A stretch of DNA of 60,000 nt from Lineus longissimus (GCF_910592395.1 NC_088322.1:15249431-15309430); one strand, 5' to 3'; positions 11,746-25,089 are shown, counted from the stretch's first letter. The notes: generated by a model from the sequence alone, not told the origin. Numbers and translations: made by a program.

Positions 11746-13437
11746 GCTTTAAGGAAGGACTTTTCCTGAAATAACATGTTCAGTCTGTAAGGCAGTGATA
11801 TCAGTGTATCATCTTTTTCAGAGCTGAAGTTGTAAGATATGACGCTTCATAGAGTTAGACATCTCATTTGCACTTCGTGTTTTGCAAGTCATCGAAAAAC
11901 ATATGGTTCTGGAGACTTGTGCCCTGCTGTGAACCAGATTCGTTGAAGATGAGTAACACTTTCTGCTCAGTTGCGTATATGTACTAAAACTTCAGATCCA
12001 GGAGACGTGTATGTTTACATACAATGATCTCTGATACAGTAATCATTCGCCTGTATTATGGACCTTTCCGAGGAGAAAATCTCCCTAAGAGCCAGTTAAG
12101 GCCAAACATTGATAAATAAACAAATCCATCTCGATATATTTGCAATAATAGAAGGCAAGGTTGAAGCAATAGTGTGGAGTGTTATAGAAAACCCGACCCC
12201 ACAAGTTCGACTCATGCGAAACATGTTCCATCAGAGAGTGGCTAATTCCTCAGGTTAGAAATTGTGTGCTATAATGTTCTTGAAGTTGTGGTGTGGTGAC
12301 CAATGCAGAGCCAATGCTTGTAAGGTCAGGCAAATAATTGGGCAAGAGATTCTTTCTCAGCGGCAGCAGTTACGCGACCGGTTTTGCTAAGGTCTAACAC
12401 ATACGTAACAGAGCAAAGGTCCTCTGAAAGCCTGGTTTTTTACATGACCTTGGAATATGCTAACCCAGGTTGCAAGAGCGTACACCGTGAGACGAGACAT
12501 CATGCTGCCGAGCTCTCACCAGTAAGAGCTCTTCGATCTGTTTTCTTCAAATAAATCTCCCCATTTGCCATCTGTTAATGAAGCATCCATTCCCATCAGT
12601 AGGAGCTAGCAAAGGCTGTGGGGGGTTCGCAGAGCGAGGAAAACTTATTAGAGTTATGAATAATCTGAATTCTCAATTTAGCTGGGGGCCTGAACGAAAT
12701 TCTCTCTTGTCTGAAGGAGAATATTTGCAAAGCAATTTTCCGAGTTGGAATCTGCAATTAAAAATGCTCCAGGCTTTGAACGGTTCAGGAGATTTTGTTG
12801 AGTAAATTTTAATTATCTGATCACTATGATTTGGTAATATCACAGCAGTTCTTGAAGGAGCTTGAGAACTCTGTTCTTCAAAATAAGTAGTCAGATTGAT
12901 ATGACGACCTTGCTCACGGATTTGAAATGACGAGTAGTTTTTACTCAATGCAATTATGTTAAGAACAGGAAAAGGTCATGGTTGTACAGGTGCAAATCAT
13001 ATCATTGCCTCTGTTTGCAGTGTTATTTCACCTTAAGACTTCGACATCAACAAATCAACATAACAGGTTTTGGCAATGGAGAGTAGGGTATTAGAATGTA
13101 TGCTAAGTAGCACAACATTCCCAACGAGAGAAGAAAATAGTTAAGAAATGATATTTAAAACGACAAATATCAATGATAAAACAAGGGAAGTATATTCATC
13201 AAGCTCGGCCTTTCATTCTGTTATTTTCAATCTCATGATCATACATATCGTTAAGAGGATTTAAATAATGATTAAAGGATGCAATGCCTGAATCTATTAC
13301 GACGATATGCGAAGACGATGCGTCATGTGTGTCACAATCCGCGGCTTTGATTGGCTGAGTTGCTGTAGCGACATGTAATGGCGACATTGATCGATGGTTC
13401 GATATAAAAATGAGGCTCGGACTGGTTGACGGCTGGA

Positions 13438-13556
13438 TGAATATTCATTTGGTAATCAGTAGGGTCAATATAAGTAGAGGAATGAACTGAAAATTGCTGA
13501 ATATTCATTTGGCGGTCAATATGTAATGAAGAAATGAGAATGAATGATACACTGAA
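13438..13556. repeat. Tandem duplication, 60-bp period
   Basis: TGAATATTCATTTGG is exact at 13438-13452 and 13498-13512. Both copies continue with GGTCAATAT and a GAATGA/AATGAGAATGA tail. Each carries the palindrome TGAATATTCA, which could bind homeodomain or POU-type factors (inference). Confidence 0.7.
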
Positions 13557-14850
13557 TGTTTTATATAAGTGAATGTCAGAAATCGTATCATAAATGTCAG
13601 ATTAGAACAAGTAAACACAAAAATACTGGATCTGAGATGTGGAACTGGACTGACTAAAGCATATCATGCATTTTCGAATCGAATGATACAGTACGAAGCA
13701 ATTTAAAATTGACTGGTACTATTGCTAGTCTATATAAGATATGGGATAAGATGTATTTCCAATGGCTTTTTGCGGAAAATGAATTTAAAGTTATCAATGC
13801 TTGTTAGAGATATTCCATTAAAGGTCTTTTCTAAGGAATTGTAAGGCAGGTAAATGGTTATTACGAACATTAGCTTTCTCAAAGAAGATGCTGTGGTGAA
13901 AGGAACACTCGGTTTGTAATGTTCTTCGTGTTAGGATTCATCATAGTGGCCACTCTTGTTTTTTTGCTTATTAATCAACTAAGACGAACGCTCGTTGATA
14001 TGCTGCAAGATTATGCTTTTAAAAGCAAATAGGTTTGTCAATGTTTGATGAAGCGAATATTTTGCAAACACAAAAAAACCTGAAAAGCAATACAGTTGCT
14101 TGTAAGGACGGTATCAGAAATCATATTTACCAAAGACTTGCGTAATCGAAAGCAGAGCTCTATGTCACCGAGTCGTGTGCACCACATCACCCACCTTGTG
14201 TAAACGTCATGGATATCAGAGCACGCATCAGCGGTTTCTGTGCATTCGTCATGATCTGTAATCCTTTACGAAATCCTTGTAATCCGTTTTGCCTTCGACA
14301 GTCTTGATCCTTACAGTGTAAAATCCAAAGCAACCAATATGCAGTGTTTTTACCAACTGTAACCAAGACCTTACCATACATTTCTGTACAGTTTATGCGT
14401 TAGTTCTTGGTTAAAGTTAGAAATAAGACACACTCCATGTCAAAATTGACCTGAGCCACTAAAGAAGCATGCATTCGCTGTTGTCACAAACACTGACAGT
14501 TTCTGGGGGAAGTGTTAAGCATGTTGTATTCTCTCAAGTGACCTATCATTATCTGAGCTTTGGTGTCAAGAAAATGCCAAAGGTATTTTCAACCTTCAGC
14601 TTTTCTTAGGTCCAAAACTAGTAATCTAGTCTTTACCTTTAATCAGCACCGTACAGGAAAACACTTCAACTTAAATCTAAAAGAGTTCTGAGACATTTTT
14701 CAGGTATTAATAGACAAGTGTTGGTGCTTGCACACAATTCAATGATACTGAGATCGAGAAAATACAACATGCCTAGCAATAAGCTGCAGTGTTGGCCTCC
14801 GCAGATAGGGGCAGCATGCAATTTGGGCATCACGAAACGCATCCTGGGAG

Positions 14851-14858
14851 TCACGTGA
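14851..14858. promoter_or_regulatory. TCACGTGA E-box octamer
   Basis: GTCACGTGAC context, the palindromic site favoured by USF and MiT/TFE bHLH-ZIP factors. No adjoining gene is recognised. Confidence 0.3.
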
Positions 14859-15482
14859 CAAAGCAGAACTGCTGACGTAGAACATAAGCGTTCACAAAGG
14901 CAACTTATCATAATGGTCCACAAGAGGATCGCTGGGTAGCGATAAAGTACGGAATAGGGTGGAACGACAGAAGTATTATATCATATTCGTATATGTTTCT
15001 CGGTATTTCTCTGTCAGCGAAAATGCTGAGTCTGCTTTTTTAACATCATTGTCAATGTAAAAATGATTCAGCTGGACTCACATTTCCATGTGGGGCCTCT
15101 TATTCAGTACTCTATGCACACGAACATAAGGTGTTGACAGTCCCCAGACAGACATCACGGTGGAGTTTTGTAATAGTGCCAGAGGTCCACTCACTATATT
15201 TTTCTGCTCAGAGTATGATGAGAAACACACTCGTCCCCAAGCCTGAACCAAGGTTGTATTGAGGTTACACAGAGCCGTGTACGCAACACCCTGGTTCAGG
15301 GTTGGCTGACATTAAAACGAATATGATATAACACTGCAACCAAAGATGAACCAAAGTAAAACTGAAATCAAAAACACAACATCCCATCTAGATTCTCATA
15401 GTTTTTAATTTACAAGTATGTACCGTATATTAAAATACACGAATTGCGTATGTAAATGCAACGACTTTTAAAGTATCAAACA

Positions 15483-15554
15483 CTGCGCGAAAAATAGAAA
15501 TAACACTTCGAATTTTTCGAATTTTTTTCGAATTTTTCGCGCAGCGTTATTTCT
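15483..15554. repeat. Interleaved inverted repeats with TTCGAA triplet
   Basis: Arm A, CTGCGCGAAAAAT (15483-15495), has a perfect 13-bp complement at 15532-15544. Arm B, AGAAATAAC (15496-15504), directly after A, has a perfect 9-bp complement at 15546-15554, just after A'. The order A-B-A'-B' is a pseudoknot topology in RNA. Between the arms are three TTCGAA palindromes separated by T tracts. Function unknown. Confidence 0.6.
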
Positions 15555-18500
15555 CATTCACCTTCCACTCATGCAATGTACTACCCATGGAAAAAGTGGT
15601 AAATACCACTTTGATATATTTACACGTCAATGAACCCTGGTTTGTCCTAAAGTTTAAGGTTGTCTACTTTTTACAATATACAAAATGTGGCCGACAATTG
15701 TATTATTTTTGACGACGCACAAGTGTTATTTTTGCATTGTTCGCAGAGAGCTTTTGGAACTGAAGCAGTGACGTCACAACTTCAGTTCCTGTTTGGTAGA
15801 ATATATGGCACGGACTGTTTCATTGGTGGAACGAAGATGAATAAAATCTGATAAATGTCTATACCCTGTTTTCCAGATGATTGTCTAAGTGATTAAAATC
15901 TATTTCACGTGTGACACTTACCGGACTCTGGACTAGATTCGTGCCAAAATTCAACAAACTATTGATATAACACCTTTGTAAAAAGCCATTTCTGACCATC
16001 AACATCAATTCAGAATACTCTGAAATAGATTCCAATGCAACCACGACTTGTTCTGAAATTGTTACCTTTACACAGCCTCGACTACAATGATGATAAATCC
16101 TAGGATCGAGAATCTGGGAAACACTCCATTTGAAAATCAATTTTTTTCTATGAAAATCCGGATGAATTAACATTACTCAGTACTCTTGAGTATATGTCAA
16201 TAGGTTTCCGAAACACGAGTGTCTCTTGATCTCTGTAATGAGAAATAAGAGGCCTCGAGTAGTTACAGTGCATCCTTTTACAAACACAATGCAGAATGCC
16301 ACTAGTTTTGCTGAGGGTTTGCAAACAGAAAATGAATTCATCGCTGGTTTATTACAGGATATGTTTTGTTTCAAGTGATTTTTATATGATTTTTAAACTT
16401 GATTTTTAAAGTGTTTTGTTTGGAAAGTTTACGGTTATGAACCCCAAATTCCGCCACGGTAAAATTCTTAGTCTGTTTCGAGAGTTTTCAAATATTTTCA
16501 GTTAGATCGGTTAGTCTACTAAAACTATATGTTGCGTCATGATTGCATATAAAATCGATTGTAACTTCGTTCCGGCTTTGACGTTTCCTCTTCCACAATT
16601 TATAAAATACAGTTAGCGTAGCACCAATAATGTGATGTGAGACAAGAAGAGGAAGACGCCGTCAGCCAAATAACATCACTTCCGGTTTCATGTATCAAAT
16701 CTGAAAGTCGACCGGATCTAAAATATTTGGCCATGGCTCAATATCATGTTACCCCAAGTTTGTTGGAAAGATTGTCGACAACTATGATATGGGAGTTCTC
16801 GCGTCAAGTGGTGAAATGTGCTGAGACCAGCAGAATAGGATATGGATATCAATATTGACTTTGTTTGGTTTTGAAATGAACTTTGTTTTAACCTGATTTG
16901 ACCAAGCATCACAAGATTGGATGGTAAATGTATGTAACAAATATAGCCTCCGTATCATTTTCCACTTGACCACTGATTAACACGTCCCGTACCATTAAAA
17001 AGTAGTTCGCCTAATGCAGCTATGCGTGCATTGTAACTCGCCACCAATGAAATAGTCCGTGCGTTTTCCTAACCGAATTGCAAGAAAATCATTGCAATAA
17101 ATATTCAATTAACTAGTCACTAAACTGATCTAAACAGTAAATAGCGACACAAACTACAAATTACAAATTTATGTCAAGACCAGACTAAAGAGAATTCTGA
17201 CATTAAAACAACGTTTTGCATTGGAATAAATGGAACCTAGGGTTTCAGTTTAACACAACGTGAAAAATTCCTCTGTGCAATTTCTGTACCATTAAGCAGA
17301 ATGCATGAGAGAAGTTAATCAAATTGAGTTGGACTGGATGAAAAATGTACATGTCAGGCCATCATGTTAGAGTATGGAGTCACAAAGTAACGAACTCCAT
17401 TCTAACATTTAGTTAATTTCAGCTTATTCTTAACTCAACCTTAATCTCTACAATATCGTACTTGTCGGCAAATCTTCACTTGTCCACAATGTGAAGTTGA
17501 AGCAAAAGATTGTTGAAATCAACTTAGGTACAAAAATGCCCCCAAATGAATGGGGTTTTTTCTTCGGTGTAACGAAAGGAAGCGACTAGCATTTCATGGA
17601 TATTTCAAATGCATGTAGCTTTATATCAACAGCCGTGTTGTGCAGTGATTTAAAGGTTTGCAATCACCAATAAACAACAATTGCTAAACATAACTGAATA
17701 CTCGAAGAAAACCCACAAAAACAGTTTCTGTACATGAATCAAACAACTTGAAATACTATGTGAAAGTTCGCAACTTCGGCTGCTGACTTGGCAAGAATTG
17801 ACATCAAATACTTCGCCGTAGATTCGGACGTTTTGTTTCGCGTGCAGGATGCTGGTTAAGGGTACCCAGCTGCGAATAATACGTAAACAACATGAGTGTA
17901 CCCGAATCGTAACGATAAAGAGTATTTTATGCCTTGTCCTTCGGACAGGATGAAGTTATCCACACCCCACTCACAGAAAAATACTGACACAATCACGAAT
18001 GCATATTCAGGGATCAGCACGCGATGTTTTACCAGACGACCTGAGCAGGCTGCAATCTCGACTCCAAGTTGCTGAACGTGACCGACCCTGTTGCAAAATG
18101 CATCAAATATCAGTGCAAGAGGTCGTAGGACGGTGTCAAGTAGACGATCCGTGAATCCGTCGTCAAGGAGGCCATGATGGTTTCCCTAACAACGGGTTCA
18201 TGCACTTGGCTAAAATCCTGGTGCTCGCGACCTCCCGCACAAAATATAATCCATTGGGACAAAAATATCTCTTCCGTGTCATTGTGAGATTCCTGAATAT
18301 ACATTAGATAGATCGATTGGATTGGATTGAAAGCACGTCGAACTGGTGAGGGATGGATGCACAGCAACTCACTGCATTATCACATACATCGAGTATTGAC
18401 ATTAGGAGGAGACGGAGGGATGGTCTTTCGACATGGTTCACTTGTCGAATGGGTGACTTATAAAGTTAGTGTTAACGTTAGAAGTTTTGTACCAAAATGA

Positions 18501-21500
18501 GCAGGAACACCAGTGTAAGCACTCCTTTAAAGCCAATGTAAACACATTTCACGTTTTCGCGTGCGTGTTTTATAAAAATTATCTTAAACCTATGTGCAGA
18601 TATTTGTTAGAGAGACGACGAGTCCCTGTGGTCGTCTGGTATAGAGATCGTAGATCTTGTTCTTGCTTATTTCAGTTGCAGGAATACGATTCGAGAGCAA
18701 CCTTGAAACTCATAAAGACCATCCCTACCGATCATGACAAAGCTGAGGTCTCTTTAGGGGCTAAAGACGTCCATTTTGTATAAGTGGCTGAGGTCTCTGA
18801 GGACAGGAATACACAGACTACATCACATTTTACCAGCCCATGTCAAAATCATCCAAATCAGAGTGGTTGAAAAGCTGAACAAATCAGTTCCAAGCCAAAA
18901 TGTCATTGATGGCAAATAGAGTTTGTTTAATGGTGTGTTTCTTTTCAATCTCATGTACGGAAAAGATGATATCAAGTTGTACGTAAAGGTGCAATATTGA
19001 GTCCATGGTTTGTCTTTTTAATATTCATTGTATTGCCAAAATAAACCCAGCTGAGTTGAACCAATTTAACCTTTGCTTGAAAAATACCATAATAAGGGAA
19101 AATGTACATATGGGATGCCATCTGTCCAATAATTAGAGGGAGCATTTTCAAGCAAATCTGGGCAATAATACCTCATGTGGTGAATAAAACAGACTTTAAA
19201 AGTTTTACAATGACCGACATTTTCTTGTTCCTCTTTCACACGGCGAATATCATAAAATGTTCCCACAAAATTTGAACTGAAAACTGCACACAAAATTCTG
19301 TCTGATCCTTGTTAATCAGGTTTGTGTAGAAATCTCTCTAACTTGCACTGGCTTACAGGGCCTCGAACTAAACCCCCACAACACATTGAACGGAATATGT
19401 ACATATTGCAACTTATAAGACATTAATCCTCTTTTTTTAGACAAAACCCAACGTGTTTCCAATATGGAAACATAACTTACTCCAAACAAATTTTACACCG
19501 TCAAATTTACTCATTTTCGCAGCGTTAATTTCATATCTTATGAAAGATTCAAGTGTAAGGTGGCCACTGTTCTATGTCTTTTCCATCATTATCCACATAG
19601 TAAAACACCCAAAGATTACAATACGATTCATTGGGTCAACCAAAGGTTTGTTTTAACATATCTAGTAGTTCCATCCAATGCCCATTACAATACCAAAACG
19701 ATAAAGTTAATGTGCAGTTTAAGACTTCGAATACCTGGTAAACGCAGACCATGCAATTTTGGAATTCTTAACTTAGAAGACATGGGTATAGTCTTGATGT
19801 ACCGATCCCCAACCCCCGAAGTACCCATCACTGCGCTCAAAAGAGACATTATTTGTACTGAGGTTATTCCATCGAATTGCTGTCATGGCTGCTTGCCTGC
19901 CCTGTATTTTGCAGTGTTAGCGTAGATGGATTTTCCACTTCGTGTAAACATGACCCCTTGGAAGCATATCAATATTTCAAAGCGCCAAGCACATGAAGCA
20001 AGTATTCTTTTATTTAGTTATTGCTTTGAGACGCTCGAATTGGGAAAATACAGCGTTATTTCTCAGATGGAAGATGGAAGTTCACAACTTATGTTTTGTT
20101 TTCCGCTAAAGAAACACCGAAACACCCTGTATACGAAATTCATCATTGGACTTGAGCTTCGGCATCTGCGAATGTCAAGCATTGAGGAAAGTTCTGTTTG
20201 AATTGAGAATATTCTGTCTGAGCACAAATTGCAAGCAAAGTGTACTTATCATCTTGTAACCTTGGCATGCATGATTAGAGCTACAGTTTGACCCAACTTA
20301 ACCTGACGTTGAAGCGTTTTGATGAGCAAAGGAAAACCTGAGGCCACAAAATATCTATAATAGCAAATATGAAGAAGACTCGGTTTTGACGACGAAACCG
20401 CAAATGCTTTTTTAAAGCCAGAACATACAAGCAATTAAAATGTACACTGAGACTATAAACAACTTGTTTCTAGTTGCTAAGAGACGAAACAGATGATTGT
20501 AAAACACGAACCGACACGGTAACCGGAATCTGGGACGCAGTGTGTCGAATTATGCTTGTTCCTACCACTTGACTTCACAGTCAAATAAAATAATAATTTA
20601 CAGAATATTCACATCAGGGGTTGATATAAAATGTTACAGTGTATAGCAATGAAACGAACTCATTTCGTTCCGATTTCCAAGTTCGTATTTTTATGAGGTA
20701 TTGTGTCACGTGGGCCCTGCCCGAAGAACCCTTGATTATGACCAGTAGAAAAGTCCAAGATTCTAATTTCACCTGTGGAACGCTATTCTGCAATACCTTA
20801 AAGTTCCGAAACGAAATTTCTGAATACAGGTTTCATTACAGTGGACTCCCAATTTGAAAAAAAATGGAATTTAATTCTTTAAATCTAATGCGACTGTTCT
20901 CTGAGCCCGTCAAATATCAAATGAAAAAAGTAGTGACCTAATGCAATGATACAAAGAGCCAACTTAGCGTTGATGGGTTTGGCTGCAGCAGTGATGCAGT
21001 AAGATTACTCGAATAATAACTTTAAAGAGTTCAAACCCGCTGCAAAATTCATCTCCCCACGCATTAAAGTACACCAAGTGTGCATAGACACACAGCAAAC
21101 CACTAAACATGAAAAAAGTGCGGGCTAACCAACCACAGATAAAAAACCCAGCCGATTAGCCCAATTGTCTAATGAAGCAAGATGCGCTTCCAGTTGCACC
21201 GATTTGGTCCGCACTACGATGACCTGGTCCCATTCATCCCGCTCCACTGCGGCGAAGATCAGAGAAAGACGTAAAAGCATCATTTTTACACCTAGATTAT
21301 TAGTAGCACCGTAAGTTAAAGAAACTCTGATACAAATCTGGCAAGAAATAAGCGAATGCAACGTGGCAAAGCTATGCGTTCCAAAACGGCGCGAAACGGA
21401 CGGTGAGAAATTTTAGTCTTGGTTTTCCTTGCACTTCAGTCGTGACTATTATTAACTTGTAATAAAACAATCGGCGACTGATTCACTTGATTTTGATATC

Positions 21501-21994
21501 ATTTTGCTTTTGACAGTACTAAATACATTGATTTTAATTGATATTCAATATGTGTCTATTAATAACCACTATTGGAACCTGTGTAATGGGTTTAATTTCC
21601 AATGAAACATAGGGAAAAGCCTAAAACCGATTACCATCCACGCTAGTGGGATTCTCTGGTTTCATTTTGCAGAATAGCGCTCCATACATCAGAAATCTCC
21701 TGTAAATTTAAACGCTTTTTGAAAACGTCGTTTAACCCTCCGGTCCTCGGCACCACCATTGGCTTTAGAGTCTGTTTCGGGGAGTTATTCCAATGTAAAA
21801 CTAACCAATGTGGGCGTTGAACCTTCGGGTTAAAACTAAAGATTCCAGCTCTGAATTTCGATCTCGAAGCCTGGGTTAGAGAGAATTTTACTCTTAACAT
21901 ACCTGAATAGAAAATATTATTTCAATTCAAATTTTGAAACTCAGAATTTGAAATCAAAAATGAGATTCTTGGTTTCTTTTCAGGTATTTGGAGT
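15555..21994. other. Gene-poor stretch downstream of Frizzled
   Basis: No reading frame above about 120 codons, and none recognisable. The last 200 bases before 22166 are probably Frizzled 3' UTR. No tRNA, hairpin array or transposon end was seen. Confidence 0.45.
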
Positions 21995-22000
21995 TTTATT
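21995..22000 (-). terminator. Candidate poly(A) signal of Frizzled
   Basis: TTTATT on the plus strand reads AATAAA on the minus strand, about 165 bp past the Frizzled TAA stop. It is the first canonical hexamer met downstream. The 3' UTR would be about 190 nt, and the intervening DNA is AT-rich and without another gene. A more distal signal cannot be excluded. Confidence 0.35.
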
Positions 22001-22166
22001 GCAAAAGAATGTTGAAGTTTCAGATTGGGACTATCAAAAATCCTAAACTGGAACTTAAACTTCCTATGAAACATGAGAGTTTCTGAAAATGGCATTTTAA
22101 CGCTCAGATCTTGATTTTGTCATCATTTCCAACTCGGACTTCGACATTTGTAATTCAAAATTCGAA

Positions 22167-23837
22167 TTAAACGTGACTGAGCGGTAATTGTTTACTACCG
22201 TGATAGCTTGGAGTGCTGTACTTAGCCATCCGCGTCTGACTTGAGTTCGAACTTCCAGTACCACATCGTCCACATAAGCGTCCGTAAAATCGCTTCCACG
22301 AATCGAGAGTCTTACCACTCCATATCCAAAACCCTGACGTAATCCCCACCACTAAACACATAAAGTATTTTAACATAAAAACTGAGTAGTCGGGTCGGAT
22401 GACATCCGTAGAGCAGGGACAGTTGTGACTTGTTTCCCACCGGACCCGAAAATGCTGTTCGTAAAAGTAACACGCTATGACAATAGTTGCTGGGACTGTG
22501 TATAAAACTGAGAAAACACCAATGCGGATCATTAGCTTTTCTAACTTGTCCGTTTTTTGCCCACCTTGCGCTTTGATGACGTTTCGTATCCTGAATAGTG
22601 AGACAAACCCGGACAGGAGGAAACTTGTACCGATTATGAGGTACACGAACAGAGGAGCTAACACAAAGCCTCTGAGATTGTCTAAGTTTTGGTTGCCCAC
22701 ATAACAGATCCCGGCAATGGGATCCCCGTCAACTGACGACATGGCGAGGACTGCGATACTTTTTACTGAGGGGATCAACCAGGCTGCGAGATGAAAGTAC
22801 TGTGAGTAGCTGGCGATTGCCTCCTGTCCCCATTTTAGTCCGGCAGCAAGGAACCAAGTAAATGATAGGATCACCCACCATATTGAGGAGGCCATCCCGA
22901 AGAAGTAGATGAGTAGAAAGACCACGGTGCATTCTGCTGGGCCTGTTGACGCGTACCTGATCACCTCGCCGTCACAAGCGACGTTCCCGTGACCGCTGAT
23001 CAGTCTTACGATATAGCCAACGCTGACCATGAAGTAGCAAGCGCTGAGGAAAATGATGGGCCTTTCTGGGTATTTGAAGCGTTGCATGTCGATGAAAAAT
23101 GTTGAGACTGTCATGAAGGTGGATATGCAACATAAAATTGACCACAGACCGATCCAAAACGATGCGAAAGTCTTCTCATCAGAGGTGAAGTATCCACTGA
23201 AGCAGGACATGCCGCAGTTCTTGATTCCGCCTGTCATAATTCGATTGTAATATCCGCTAGATTCGTCCAGGATTTTGACCATTGGGTAACGACATTTGCA
23301 GCTGCAGTCCTTTTCCGTTGATCCTCGGCCTGGGAATTCTGTTGGCAAGGTCGGGTATTTTGGTTTTGGTGTCGGAGTAGGATGGCTGGTGTTAAAGTCC
23401 ATGCAGAGTTGGTCCTTGTCACCGTACTCCGGGAGGTTTTCGCACCGCATTCTTTCAGGCCATGCGAAGCCGTATTGCCGCATGAGAGGGGCACAGCCTG
23501 CCTTGGCCCTTTCGCAAACAGACCGGCAAGCGGGGAGACTCTTATGGTAGTTTGTCATACAGATTGGTGCGTACATACTGCACAGGAAGAACTTCAAATC
23601 TGGGGAGCATTGGATCTCAACCAGGGGCCAGAACTGGTGAACCTCGAGGCCTGCTTCCTCTTGCGAATCATGATTGAACTGATTCGGCATGTAAGTCATG
23701 TTATATCCGATTCCCCGGCACATCGGGATGGTGATCTCTTGACACTTTCGAGGTTGCTCCCTGTCACTTCCGCCGGCGTAACCAGTCCGCCAAACCACAG
23801 CCAGAAACAGCAACACGACAGTATTCCGAAGCGACAT
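22167..23837 (-). CDS. fzd5/8: Frizzled receptor, Frizzled 5/8 subfamily, complete single-exon frame
   Basis: A 556-residue seven-pass Wnt receptor of the plasma membrane, which passes Wnt binding to Dishevelled. A hydrophobic N-terminus (about 1-22) looks like a signal peptide. The cysteine-rich Wnt-binding domain (about 30-150) has all ten expected cysteines: 32, 40, 77, 86, 93, 104, 108, 115, 132 and 145. Sequons lie at N46 and N149. The stretches YMPNQFNHD and QYGFAWPERM match the FZD5/8 type. A short proline-rich linker leads to a cysteine-containing juxtamembrane region (188-212) and seven hydrophobic segments near 225-248, 260-281, 302-330, 346-367, 390-414, 437-458 and 486-507. The Dishevelled-binding KTxxxW motif is KTLDSW (509-514), and the tail ends in LSHV, a class I PDZ ligand. 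The ATG has A at -3 and an in-frame TGA three codons upstream, so the start is well fixed. No intron is visible, as in vertebrate FZD5 and FZD8. At 556 residues it is shorter than vertebrate FZD8 and close to FZD5. It could be an ancestral 5/8 gene or one of two paralogues. Confidence 0.97.
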   Translation of the reverse strand: MSLRNTVVLLFLAVVWRTGYAGGSDREQPRKCQEITIPMCRGIGYNMTYMPNQFNHDSQEEAGLEVHQFWPLVEIQCSPDLKFFLCSMYAPICMTNYHKSLPACRSVCERAKAGCAPLMRQYGFAWPERMRCENLPEYGDKDQLCMDFNTSHPTPTPKPKYPTLPTEFPGRGSTEKDCSCKCRYPMVKILDESSGYYNRIMTGGIKNCGMSCFSGYFTSDEKTFASFWIGLWSILCCISTFMTVSTFFIDMQRFKYPERPIIFLSACYFMVSVGYIVRLISGHGNVACDGEVIRYASTGPAECTVVFLLIYFFGMASSIWWVILSFTWFLAAGLKWGQEAIASYSQYFHLAAWLIPSVKSIAVLAMSSVDGDPIAGICYVGNQNLDNLRGFVLAPLFVYLIIGTSFLLSGFVSLFRIRNVIKAQGGQKTDKLEKLMIRIGVFSVLYTVPATIVIACYFYEQHFRVRWETSHNCPCSTDVIRPDYSVFMLKYFMCLVVGITSGFWIWSGKTLDSWKRFYGRLCGRCGTGSSNSSQTRMAKYSTPSYHGSKQLPLSHV

Positions 23838-24400
23838 TTTGAATCAAATGAATTCGATATCCGCGAAACACTGGATGAAAAAGTGCGTGAATCTAGCGTG
23901 ACATTTTAAAAAGATGCGGCACACAATGCACAACTGAAACGTACGGTGTGTAAACAGGGTAGCTTAAACGGACAATGCGGGTCCAAGAGAGAAGCTGCTA
24001 CATCCACAAACGAGAGAAATATCCTATGCCTTTGAGTAGTCCGCTGTGTTATAGTAGTCCATGGTAAAGTGTACACGGAAATAAGCTGAGTTCCTGAGGT
24101 GCAGACTGCTGAATGTTTAGTAGAAATAATCCAAAGTATCGCTCTTACTGCTTATGCCCAAGAGCAAGAGAAATGCTTGCAAATAACTCGCTGGCTTAGG
24201 TCTTTGTGCCGATCAAAACCCGTCACTCCGTTTAACGCTCTGACAGGTGATGGATATGTCAATCAAAACCGCTGACCAATCACAGCGCTGTCAATTAATG
24301 AGCCGACGTCACGGTCTGCGGGTGCTGTGCTGGGCATGCGCGGGCTCTGAGAGGCTCGTAAGGATTATGCTGAGATCAAATCCGAACCTAAAAAGATAGA
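23838..24400 (-). promoter_or_regulatory. Probable 5' UTR and proximal promoter of Frizzled
   Basis: This is the stretch upstream of the Frizzled ATG. It holds a CCAAT box (ACCAATCA context, CCAAT at 24276-24280), a CRE-like GACGTCAC at 24305-24312 and an NRF-1-like GCATGCGCG near 24334-24342, in DNA richer in GC than its surroundings. Two identical ATCAAAACC words (24212-24220 and 24262-24270) lie 50 bp apart and resemble weak TCF/LEF sites. No TATA box stands out. The transcription start, inferred near 24.2-24.35 kb, is not fixed by the sequence. Confidence 0.35.
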
Positions 24401-25089
24401 GATAGACGTTTTTGTTATTTTGTTAATATGTATCTGCTGATTCTTATACGATGTAAAAAAAGTTGGTTATTATCAATCAATGAGCTGAAATACGTAAAAA
24501 GGATGTGCAAATAGGTTATATTTGGTTCGCCTGAAAAGAAAAACGCAAATGAATTCACTTCGTACCTGTTTTTAGACCATGGTTTTCTCAGGCTTTCCCA
24601 CAAATTTTTATCAATAAGGGAGAATCTGGTCATAAGATTTTCTTACTGCTGTTTTGGGTTCCGGTAGAAAGTTGGGTGACCCTTCTTTCGTCAGATCGAA
24701 GACTGAATTTGCAGTTACTTGTATTAGATTTTTTTCATTAACTAATGAACCCAGTCCTCGAAATATCGACTCCAAAGAGATTAAGGTAAGGTCAACAATA
24801 AATGCCAGAAGTCGTGTAATCTGAACGGGCAAAAACAACGTTTATCCCCCTCTATTTATTATTTTTAAACCCTTTGCATCCACTATATTTACTGTTTATT
24901 CAAACTGTATCTAACTTTAAGAAGTCAACGAAAACTTGACTTAAAGTTAAAGATCTGTTAACTTTGAGCAAATACTGCCCGACTATTACTAAACTGCAGT
25001 AAATAGGACAAGAATGGAATTGGTCTGTTTTTCTACGCGTATTTGCTAAAGGCTGATGTGCCATTGTTGTCAGCTCTTGAATTGGAAAC

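Larger units (their letters stand above)
11746..15482. other. Non-coding stretch
   Basis: Contains the 60-bp duplication at 13438 and the E-box at 14851. The rest is AT-rich single-copy-looking DNA without recognised genes. Confidence 0.45.

Noticed and set aside
23382-23909. 175-codon plus-strand open frame antisense to the Frizzled N-terminus
   Set aside because: It mirrors the coding frame on the other strand, starts without a supported ATG context and has no domain. It is a shadow of the real gene.
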